This document shows positions 55,914 to 64,000 of a stretch of DNA of 64,000 nt, one piece after another; position 1 is the stretch's first letter; each line of letters begins with the position of its first letter. The DNA is from JBAYSY01 sp041675885 (lineage in GTDB: Bacteria > Pseudomonadota > Alphaproteobacteria > Rhodobacterales > Rhodobacteraceae): contig JBAYSY010000002.1 in the NCBI GenBank assembly GCA_041675885.1, positions 1-64,000 of the forward strand. The letters are read 5' to 3'. The notes beneath the pieces were generated by a model. It did no database searches, had not been told where the DNA came from, and was given only the letters and a program-made list of their open reading frames with translations. The translations under genes and the position numbers were made by a program.

Positions 55914-56295
55914 GCGGGCCCTGCCGCGCGGCCGGGACCGGCCTGTGGGCAGCCGGGCGGGGGCGGGCGGAAGTGCCCGGCCGACAGGCTGGCGCGGGAA
56001 GCGCGGGCGCCTGGATCGGGCATATGGGTTCGCGGCGCTCCCTTCCGGCGATCATGATATCGCAGCCCGGCCCTTCGGCACGCGCCTGGCCCGGCGCCCT
56101 GGCGACGCAGAGCGGGTGCGGCCGATGGCGCCCCCCGGCCCGGTGCCGTACCGATGCCGGAAAGCGGGACCGCCTTGACATGCTGGCCCGGTGGGCCAAG
56201 GCGGAGGCGTGAACGATGGCCGACCTGATTTCCTCGACGTGATCTTTTGGAGCTTCAACGGGGCCTGTGTGATCGCCGGGGGCATGGTCCGTTAG
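55914..56295. other. Non-coding junction between rpoH and vgrG island
   Basis: About 380 bases. No gene with support in either strand. The last 80 bases continue the transposase frame (minus) but lose resemblance to IS proteins after the AWH at 56296. The island edge probably lies here. Confidence 0.5.
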
Positions 56296-56645
56296 ATGCC
56301 AGGCTTTCACAAATGTGCCATCGACCGAGAAGTGCTCATCTGACAGAAGCGGCGCGATGTCGCGATGTGCCAGGATTGCCGCCATCACCTTGCGCGACAT
56401 GTCCGTGGTCGGCAGCCGGTCGCGGTTCTTGGTGAAGACCGTCGGCCTTCGGCCCGGCGCTTCGCGCGTTCAGGGCTGAAATCCGTCCACCGGACAGATT
56501 TCCGGGCGCCCTTCACCCCAGACCGGATCGTCGATCCGAGGCCGACAAACCAGTGGAACATCAGGTTGTAATTCATTTGCTCCATCAGTTGTTGCTCGGA
56601 TCGGACCGAGAACAGGGTTTGCAAAAGGCTTGCCGGGATCAGTCG
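56296..56645 (-). pseudogene. IS5-type transposase remnant
   Basis: Reading the minus strand: LIPASLLQTLFSVRSEQQLM and EQMNYNLMFHWFVGLG (56645-56535) match the N-terminal part of IS5/IS1182-like transposases. Then a frame change gives DDPVWG, then about 75 bp that do not fit, including an imperfect inverted repeat AAATCCGTCC/GGACAGATTT. After it, FTKNRDRLPTTDMSRKVMAA (from 56436) and LLSDEHFSVDGTFVKAWH (to 56296) resume the homology. So the copy is frameshifted, interrupted and truncated at both ends. Confidence 0.75.
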
Positions 56646-56924
56646 TTCCGGCAACTCATAAGGCACCGCGTTCCGGCCGTTATACACACAGCCCGTGACC
56701 AGCGGCTGATCCGGGTCGCCCTCGATAAACTCGACCACCACCTCCATATCCGCGCGCGGAATGACCATCCCACCCCAACCATTCCCCGACCAGCCTTGCG
56801 ACACCCGACAGCGCATCGAATGCGCACCGTCAAGGCCCCAGTGGAACCGCACCAGAATCCGGCCATACTCGTCATAGTTGATCTTGCCTTGAGCGTGAGT
56901 GATGATGAGAACATTGGCAGCCAT
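56385..56924 (-). pseudogene. VgrG OB-fold fragment fused to transposase remnant
   Basis: Open frame of 179 aa. Residues 1-93 equal a VgrG gp5/OB-fold segment: INYDEYGRILVRFHWGLDGA, GGMVIPRADMEVVVEFIEGD and TGCVYNGRNAVPYELPE. After PE (56646) the chain runs directly into an IS transposase (LIPASLLQTLFS). The N-terminal gp27-like part of VgrG is missing, so it cannot be a working spike. Its ATG follows immediately after the stop of the 57-aa gene. It is the third VgrG copy of the island. Confidence 0.8.
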
Positions 56925-57098
56925 TCACCCTCGGCTCTGTGCAATACCGATCAGCAGTGCTCCTGCGGCAGTGGAAATCACCGCAATGAGAGGGTGATCA
57001 TGGCTATAGGCGATAAGTGCGAAAATGAGGAGTAGCCCTCCCAGCAAGACCATCCCTACTCCGAGTAACTGGCGCAACAGGATTATCAACCATCTCAT
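56925..57098 (-). CDS. Small two-segment membrane protein (candidate immunity protein)
   Basis: 57 aa. ATG at 57098 overlaps the stop of the preceding gene (ATGA), so it is translated with it. Sequence has two hydrophobic segments (about 3-30, LLGVGMVLLGGLLLIFALIA, and 37-52). I recognise no family. In T6SS cassettes a small membrane protein coupled to a larger cargo gene is often the immunity protein; that is inference from arrangement. Being AT-rich, it is foreign in composition to the chromosome. Confidence 0.6.
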   Translation of the reverse strand: MRWLIILLRQLLGVGMVLLGGLLLIFALIAYSHDHPLIAVISTAAGALLIGIAQSRG

Positions 57099-57934
57099 GG
57101 CGAAACCGGCATGTGAAAATCTGGGGGAAATGTCAGCTCTTCAATGCCGCTCATGTAACTTTCAGGCTCAGCAAAGAACTCAAATGCCTGATCTAGAAGC
57201 CACTCAATCGCACGAAGCTCTGTGCGATTTATCTCAATTGCGTGAGGATTTGCTAGCAGATAGTTCCTGATTGCAAAGTACTGCTCGGCACTTGGGAAGG
57301 CGCCCACAATGTCAATAATATCATCATCACCAGTCAGTATTGCATTCATAAAGGTTTCTGGCCCAACTATGTGACCTGTAAGGTCTGAAGTGTTCATGTG
57401 CCGGGCAATTCGCATGCAAACCCTGTATATAGCGCCGACTGCTGAAAGAACTATGTTGGATGGCACTGTATACCATGGAGTAATGCGGCCATTGAACGAA
57501 TGCAGCCATAGTGAAAAAATTCCACCATAGTATTGACGTGCGGCAAATTGCACAAAAATCTTTCCACGAAGATCAGAATCGAGGTAAAGTAGAAGTATTT
57601 GAGCTGCAAGTCGCGATTGGGCGGGGTTGCTCCGGGTCGGAAGCGTATTGTCGAGAAATATCCGGGCGATAAAACGCGCATTTCCGCTTGCGCGACTAGA
57701 TAGCCAATCAAACGCACCCGCCCATGTAGCTGCATACCAATAGCCGATATTTACATCAAGCGGATGTTGCGCCGCAGCAACTCCCGTCCCCCAGGCATAC
57801 TGACGGACAATGTCGACTAGCGGCTCGGGTCGTGTTCGGGCTGCTTCGATGACGAAATCATCCTCATCTATCGTGATAAAGATAGTCCTTCCCCCAGGCG
57901 TTGTCATGGGAACTCTTAACTGCGATCCTTCCAT
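57095..57934 (-). CDS. VgrG-island cargo protein, family unknown (candidate effector)
   Basis: 279 aa. No signal peptide. Features: an N-terminal beta-like segment GRTIFITIDEDDFVIEAART, a Trp/aromatic-rich stretch (NIGYWYAATWAGAFDWLSS), and a moderately hydrophobic segment (SNIVLSAVGAIYRVCM). No catalytic motif was recognised. It follows a VgrG C-terminal fragment and is coupled to a 57-aa membrane protein. A hand count of 57481-57540 gives 42 percent GC, far below neighbours. An alternative start is the Met 10 codons in. Confidence 0.7.
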   Translation of the reverse strand: MEGSQLRVPMTTPGGRTIFITIDEDDFVIEAARTRPEPLVDIVRQYAWGTGVAAAQHPLDVNIGYWYAATWAGAFDWLSSRASGNARFIARIFLDNTLPTRSNPAQSRLAAQILLLYLDSDLRGKIFVQFAARQYYGGIFSLWLHSFNGRITPWYTVPSNIVLSAVGAIYRVCMRIARHMNTSDLTGHIVGPETFMNAILTGDDDIIDIVGAFPSAEQYFAIRNYLLANPHAIEINRTELRAIEWLLDQAFEFFAEPESYMSGIEELTFPPDFHMPVSP

Positions 57935-57988
57935 AATATCCTATGGCATGGATTTATCCTTAATTTATATCTATCTTAGGAGCGGTCA

Positions 57989-58837
57989 TCACGATGCGTT
58001 GCCAGCTTCAATAGAGACGTCTCCGCTTGCCCGTAGTTGGAGGCCATCTCCCTGTATACGAATTATACCATCCTCCGTAAAAATGAGTTGGGCGCGTCCA
58101 ACATTAATATGGATAGTTTTTCCCGCTGATAGGGTCCCGTTTCGTCTTGCTTTGATGTCAAAGTTACGTAGCGCGCTGAAATCCAGATCACGTCCGGCAT
58201 CAAGTTCAACATCCTCACGTGCCAATGCGCGAAGACTGACACTCGACTTCATCAGATAGGAAGAACTGGACATTTGCCGAATGGCACCCGCTGCGCGCAA
58301 CGTAAAGTCACCCTTTGATGGCGCTGCAACGGAAAGGCCGGAGAAAGGCGCGATTGCCGTTTGCAACCTATCATCGCCGAACGCATGCAGTCCGAGGAAA
58401 TTTCTGTGGTCTGCGATATCGCCTACTTTGATGCTATAGTCACTAGCGATCGTTACGCTGCGACTCGCGCTACCATACTGTATCTCGGCTTTATCTACGC
58501 TGCGCACACTGACACCGCTCACTCGTTCGACTTTATTGTCCCGAACACGAACGCTAAGATCCTTCTCTGCACGCAAATAGATCTCCTCCCGTCCTCTCTC
58601 ATCTTCAAATCTGAGTTCGTTGAATTTATCACGACTTTCCTGATGCGTCTTGCTCCTGAACGTGCTCCGCGTCTTGTGTTCCGGCAACTCGTAAGGCACC
58701 GTGTTCCGTCCGTTATACACGCAGCCCGTCACCAGCGGCTGGTCCGGGTCGCCCTCCAGAAACTCGACCACCATTTCCATACCCACGCGAGGGATCACCA
58801 TCCCGCCCCAGCCGTTCCCCGACCAGTTCTGCGACAC
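57989..58837 (-). CDS. Displaced VgrG C-terminal fragment
   Basis: 282 aa open frame. It begins inside the VgrG OB-fold (VSQNWSGNGWGGMVIPRVGM), passes through EGDPDQPLVTGCVYNGRNTV and HKTRSTFRSKTHQ, and ends in a beta-helix-like tip (GKTIHINVGRAQLIFTEDGI). The upstream gp27-like half is absent. The only possible initiator is a GTG inside the conserved segment, with no ribosome binding site, so it may be untranslated: a recombination reserve rather than an active gene. Tip sequence differs fully from that of the complete VgrG. Confidence 0.8.
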   Translation of the reverse strand: MSQNWSGNGWGGMVIPRVGMEMVVEFLEGDPDQPLVTGCVYNGRNTVPYELPEHKTRSTFRSKTHQESRDKFNELRFEDERGREEIYLRAEKDLSVRVRDNKVERVSGVSVRSVDKAEIQYGSASRSVTIASDYSIKVGDIADHRNFLGLHAFGDDRLQTAIAPFSGLSVAAPSKGDFTLRAAGAIRQMSSSSYLMKSSVSLRALAREDVELDAGRDLDFSALRNFDIKARRNGTLSAGKTIHINVGRAQLIFTEDGIIRIQGDGLQLRASGDVSIEAGNAS

Positions 58838-58865
58838 CCGGAGTGTGGGTCCATGCTACAAGCCG

Positions 58866-59648
58866 TTAACCAGCCGTCTCGGATCGTGGCAGCCTCTGGA
58901 GAGCCGCTTGGGGAACTGCTCCGGAAGACCGGGCAGGCGGCAGTTCGGAAATATATGGATGCACATTTGGTATTCGTCGATATGGCCTTTCATTGGGATC
59001 ATGGGAAGTGCCGAACGCACTGTATAGGTCATAGTATTCCGCGATCGAGAAGTTCCCATAAAGATTCCCCACTCCCGCCCCGATACTTCCATCATCGAGA
59101 TTGGATACTCGTTGCCGCTCCATATACTTTCGACCGGAGTTAAGAAAGCGAGGTTCGTTGTGCATGGTTAGCCAATAAACTTGTGCTCCTGCAACGTAAA
59201 TATCAGCGTTGAATCCTTCAACCATCCCCCAGGCCTGCTCAACATCCAGCAGAGAAAACGGTGTGCGTGCGGTTACAAGTGTTGGGATGGTTTCGTTCAT
59301 CATTGCTCGGAATAGATTGCTGGCGGAATCGGTTGCTGCGTTCAAATCCAGATAATCCCTCGCTGCGTCATAGTTATTAATGATGTTTTCCGTTCTCTCG
59401 ATTACCTGCTCTTGGCGAGGGGTCCGTCCCAGCCTTCTGGCGCCAAAATTTACATTGAGGCCAACCCCTCTAAGATAAGCCTTCCCGATTGCAAGGTTCT
59501 CCAAGCCAAGGAAGATGAAGCTGTGATATCCGGCAACGATTGAGAAGCCAGCCCAATAGGAGACGAGCCATCGCCTGGATGGCGCGTTATACAGGCCGAG
59601 AAAACTGTGTGGGCGTAAAGGATCAGATCCATACGGAAATTCATTCAT
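58866..59648 (-). CDS. VgrG-island cargo protein, family unknown (candidate effector)
   Basis: 260 aa using the ATG at 59648, two bases after the stop of the preceding gene; a start at 59681 would overlap it. N-terminal third is hydrophobic and aromatic (RWLVSYWAGFSIVAGYHSFI), the middle has NIINNYDAARDYLDLNAATD. No enzymatic motif recognised. The last 25 residues (SSGAVPQAALQRLPRSETAG) are GC-rich in codon use, unlike the rest, so the 3' end may come from a recombination junction with the VgrG fragment 28 bases beyond. Confidence 0.7.
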   Translation of the reverse strand: MNEFPYGSDPLRPHSFLGLYNAPSRRWLVSYWAGFSIVAGYHSFIFLGLENLAIGKAYLRGVGLNVNFGARRLGRTPRQEQVIERTENIINNYDAARDYLDLNAATDSASNLFRAMMNETIPTLVTARTPFSLLDVEQAWGMVEGFNADIYVAGAQVYWLTMHNEPRFLNSGRKYMERQRVSNLDDGSIGAGVGNLYGNFSIAEYYDLYSAFGTSHDPNERPYRRIPNVHPYISELPPARSSGAVPQAALQRLPRSETAG

Positions 59649-59650
59649 CG

Positions 59651-60091
59651 TTAAAACTCTGACCTGGGGGTTACAAGGCATTGAGCCTGTCCGTCAACTA
59701 TAATGGCAAAATCCCTGCACTGTGATCCGAGTGCCATTTGGCAATTTTTCAGAGCTCTTTGATATTCTTCCTGATCGCAGTTTGTGCAGGCGTGCACATG
59801 CAGTCTTTCAAGAGAATTATTCGTCATAATAAAGCTGACTCCCTCTTCCGGTCGGGGCAGGTTGTAATACTCCTTTATCAGTCGCTCTATATCTTCTTCT
59901 GTTCCAAATATTTGTGGCTCCAAGGTAAAATTAAGCCATTTTTGGCTCTGCTCCAGATACCGCTCATATTCCGAGCTGTAGATATCTGCGGGGCAAATTA
60001 TCGGAATGGAATCAATCTGCTTGCTGGGAAAGGCATTGACAATAAGCGCAGCGCCGGACATAATGATAATAGATGTATACAGGATTCTCAT
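59651..60091 (-). CDS. Exported protein of the vgrG cassette (candidate immunity or adaptor)
   Basis: 146 aa. GAGGTG 6 bases before the ATG. Signal peptide (ILYTSIIIMSGAALIVNAFP). Mature part has five Cys (IICPAD, HACTNCDQ, KNCQMALGSQC, plus CLV), so disulfides are likely. Directly after the vgrG stop and directly before the 260-aa cargo. T6SS immunity to periplasm-acting toxins is usually periplasmic, which fits, but an adaptor role is equally possible. Family not recognised. Confidence 0.65.
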   Translation of the reverse strand: MRILYTSIIIMSGAALIVNAFPSKQIDSIPIICPADIYSSEYERYLEQSQKWLNFTLEPQIFGTEEDIERLIKEYYNLPRPEEGVSFIMTNNSLERLHVHACTNCDQEEYQRALKNCQMALGSQCRDFAIIVDGQAQCLVTPRSEF

Positions 60092-60099
60092 ATTGCACC

Positions 60100-62193
60100 T
60101 CAGTTGAGATTTATCTTCTTTGCCTGCATCTGTAAGGCGCCCCCTGCGTTTGCCTCTATATGATTCTCCATGTCAATGTAAAGATTCTTCCCCTGAAGAT
60201 AAATATCTCCGTTCGCACCAAGCATAATTGATGAATCGCCACATGTTATGCTGACCATACCCGAAGAGGAAATGGAGGTATCGGAATTTCCTGACAACGC
60301 CAGAACCCTGCAGGCGTCTACCGTTACGGTATGGCCAGCCGAAAGATTTATGCTACGCCCCGCGGAAATATTCTTTGTTACGCCGACTGTCTCGTTTGAG
60401 AAGCCCAAAGTGACGATATTGAGTAACTTCTCCACTGTTATATGGAACACCCCTGACTTCGCATCAGCAAGCCCCGGAATGGCAAGTTTCTTTGCCACGT
60501 CCGAAATGCCATCACCAATCAGCTTCAGTGCTAGGGAAACCGAAGTCCCTAATCTGGAGCCTCCGATATGGAGCGATTTCTGTCCGCTGACGACTTCGTC
60601 ATGATGGCCGTCAACATCAATTATCTTATTGTTTCCGACACTCTGCACCCAATTATTGTCGATCCGTTCGGTATGATTGTTGCGCACCTTCTCGTTTCGA
60701 TCTTTCTGCGCATGAACGAAGATCTCCTCCTCCCCCGCCTTGTCCTCGAACCTCAGTTCGTTGAATCCCTGCCCCTGATGCGTCTTGCTCCTGAACGTGC
60801 TCCGCGTCTTGTGTTCCGGCAGTTCATAAGGAACCGCGTTCTTCCCGTTATACACGCAGCCCGTCACCAGCGGCTGATCCGGGTCGCCCTCCAGAAACTC
60901 GACCACCACCTCCATACCGATCCGAGGAATGACCATCCCGCCCCAGCCGTTCCCGGACCAGCTTTGCGACACCCGGCAGCGCATCGAATGCGCCCCCTCC
61001 AGATCCCAGTGGAACCGCACCAGAATCCGGCCGTATTCGTCACAGTCGATCTCGCCCTCGCCCACGACCACCGCCGTCTGCGGGCCCGCCACCGTCGCGC
61101 GCGGGGTCTTGCGTTCGGGCATCAGCGGCGCGTCGGAGGGCATCAGCACCCAGTTGCCGGAATAGGCGTGATCGTCCCCGCCGCCGCCCGAGCCGTAGCT
61201 GTTCGACGTGAAGGAATGTTCCGCCACGAGGCAGATGAACTCCTCGCCCGTGCCCGGCACCGGGTCGCCCGACAGCCCCACCCGGCAGCCCGCGCCCAGT
61301 GCGGGGATGTCGCCCATGGCCTCGATCCGCCGGTCCTGGCCCCGCGCCTGGCCGGTGCGCAGCCGTGCCACGAGCTGGCCGCGGGTCTGGTCGGGATAGC
61401 CGCCGGGATAGAGGAAACTCTCGATCCCGCCCTGAGCATGGGCGGCGTCGCCCGCCTGTTCGGCCTCCATCGCCGCCGCGGGGGTCTTGAAGTTGTAGTC
61501 CGTCAGCCGCACCGCGCCCGTGGTGATCCGCCGCGCCGGGCGCCAGGTGTGGAAATGTTCGACCTCCTCCTGATGGTGGCCGTCGTGGGGACGGAACGGG
61601 AACCGGCCGGCCACCGGATGGGCGTCGATCCCGTCCGACAGCACCATGACATGGGAGCCTTGCGAATGGGTGAAGTGATAGCTGATCCCGAACCGCTCCA
61701 TCATCCGGCAGGCGAAGGCGAAGTCGCTTTCGCGATACTGCACGGTGTATTCGAGCGCGGGATACTCGGCGGTGGTCCGGATATCGAGCCGCCCGGCATC
61801 GGCATAGGCCGACAGCAGTTCATCGAGAATCCCGGTCACGTTGCGGTCGTGGAAGATGCGCTGGTTGTGGCGCAGCGTGGCCAGCCAGAACCACGGTTTC
61901 AGCACCAGCCGGTAGCGGTGCCCGTTCTCGCCCGCCCCCAGCCAGCGCGCCTCGGTCACGATCCCGTCGAAGGGCCGCTCGCCACCGTCGCGGGTGATCA
62001 GCGTGACCGTGGCATGGGTGCCGGTCAGCGCGTCGAAGTCGATATCGGGGCTGGCGGCGAGGCAGTCCACCTCATAGTCGAACAGGGCGCTGAGGGCCTC
62101 ACTGCCGCTGAAACGCATCAGGACCAGCGCATCGGGACCAAGCACGGTGGTCAGCCTGCCCATCCGCGCCGTCTGTTTGAAAATGGAGTTCAT
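60100..62193 (-). CDS. Type VI secretion spike protein VgrG
   Basis: 697 aa from ATG at 62193. Order: gp27-like base (about 1-330; RMGRLTTVLGPDALVLMRFS, YRESDFAFACRMMERFGISY), gp5 OB-fold (about 375-470; EIDCDEYGRILVRFHWDLEG, EGDPDQPLVTGCVYNGKNAV), conserved FRSKTHQGQGFNELRFED (about 468-485), then a beta-helical tip. The 5' two thirds are about 80 percent GC in places (61321-61380), the 3' part about 47 percent (60241-60300). No hcp, tss or clpV gene is in the window, so this is an orphan vgrG locus. Confidence 0.95.
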   Translation of the reverse strand: MNSIFKQTARMGRLTTVLGPDALVLMRFSGSEALSALFDYEVDCLAASPDIDFDALTGTHATVTLITRDGGERPFDGIVTEARWLGAGENGHRYRLVLKPWFWLATLRHNQRIFHDRNVTGILDELLSAYADAGRLDIRTTAEYPALEYTVQYRESDFAFACRMMERFGISYHFTHSQGSHVMVLSDGIDAHPVAGRFPFRPHDGHHQEEVEHFHTWRPARRITTGAVRLTDYNFKTPAAAMEAEQAGDAAHAQGGIESFLYPGGYPDQTRGQLVARLRTGQARGQDRRIEAMGDIPALGAGCRVGLSGDPVPGTGEEFICLVAEHSFTSNSYGSGGGGDDHAYSGNWVLMPSDAPLMPERKTPRATVAGPQTAVVVGEGEIDCDEYGRILVRFHWDLEGAHSMRCRVSQSWSGNGWGGMVIPRIGMEVVVEFLEGDPDQPLVTGCVYNGKNAVPYELPEHKTRSTFRSKTHQGQGFNELRFEDKAGEEEIFVHAQKDRNEKVRNNHTERIDNNWVQSVGNNKIIDVDGHHDEVVSGQKSLHIGGSRLGTSVSLALKLIGDGISDVAKKLAIPGLADAKSGVFHITVEKLLNIVTLGFSNETVGVTKNISAGRSINLSAGHTVTVDACRVLALSGNSDTSISSSGMVSITCGDSSIMLGANGDIYLQGKNLYIDMENHIEANAGGALQMQAKKINLN

Positions 62194-62220
62194 CGGGGAA
62201 CCGCACACATATACACACAC

Positions 62221-62496
62221 AAACCTGACCGAACCCTATACGAAACCACCATCGTGACAAGAGAAAGTCGCGCCAGAAACGCAACCCGGGGTAGAGGTCC
62301 GCCTGGCCGGATGCGCTGGTGAGGGCCTGCTGGCACGGGGCGCCGGTTTCCTATCGGAAACCCGCTGTCACCCTGCTGTCGCAGTTCGCGCCGTTCCCGA
62401 CGCGGCGGGGCTTGTGCCGCACCGCAGCATCCCTAGACTGCGCGCCGGGCGGCGCTGCACGGGCAGGGCTGTGGCGCGGACATGAGGGGCAGACAT
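62221..62496. other. Divergent region vgrG / pyruvate carboxylase
   Basis: About 275 bases containing promoters for both genes. ACATATACACACAC tracts lie next to the vgrG start. No gene seen; individual promoter boxes not assigned. Confidence 0.4.

Positions 62497-64000
<1,504 letters not shown>

Noticed and set aside
62194..62220. Upstream start for vgrG at 62220 adding MCVYVCGSP
   Set aside because: The nine extra residues come from an ACAC-rich tract and no VgrG begins this way; the Met at 62193 is preferred, though neither has a strong ribosome binding site.

Overview
The window looks like chromosome of a high-GC alphaproteobacterium, most likely Rhodobacteraceae (Rhodobacterales). The reasons are a GTTC-N7-GTTC SOS box upstream of recA, the DUF6476/RluA/rpoH neighbourhood, lpxI in place of lpxH, small proteins I recall from this group, and frequent GTG/TTG starts. 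This placement is inference from gene content; no 16S rRNA or tRNA gene was found. LAYOUT: The left edge cuts an IS5-type transposase start (1-65, minus). An OsmC-like gene, a winged-helix/hydrolase fusion and two small genes with duplicated leaders follow (308-2997). An oligopeptide ABC importer runs on the minus strand (9341 to 3055), with an AraC regulator and miaA upstream of it. From 11861 to 24790 lies a long envelope and translation block: pyrH, frr, uppS, cdsA, dxr, rseP, bamA, skp, fabZ, lpxA, lpxI, lpxB. It links UMP kinase and ribosome recycling to undecaprenyl-PP, CDP-DAG, isoprenoid, outer-membrane assembly and lipid A synthesis. Next come a cold-shock gene, a hydrolase/P450 pair, a GumN-like protein, Mn-pyrophosphatase, an Lrp regulator, purE/purK, lgt, a MidA-like methyltransferase and pgeF (24947-37163). 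Then a patch of small and secreted proteins, NUDIX, a lipase-like hydrolase, a methyltransferase, gloB, clpA, glmS/glmU (UDP-GlcNAc supply), a gph-like phosphatase, recA, a sulfotransferase-like gene, alaS, DUF1330, DUF6476, an RluA pseudouridine synthase and rpoH (37314-55913). THE ACCESSORY REGION: From about 56296 to 62193 (minus strand) is an orphan type VI secretion vgrG island without T6SS core genes. One complete vgrG is followed by two AT-rich cargo genes, then a displaced VgrG C-terminal fragment with two more cargo genes, then a third VgrG fragment broken by an IS5-type transposase remnant. Base composition drops sharply in the cargo and in the 3' third of vgrG. This looks like a stepwise array of displaced spike tips with their own candidate effector/immunity pairs. 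The right edge cuts a pyruvate carboxylase gene. REPEATS: The intergenic regions carry several repeat families. One is a MITE-like element of about 280-300 bp with two near-complete copies (one with perfect 29-bp terminal inverted repeats) and at least five fragments. A second carries a hairpin and sits near gene ends. A third is a roughly 50-bp palindrome placed just upstream of start codons. No CRISPR array, rRNA, tRNA or riboswitch was recognised.
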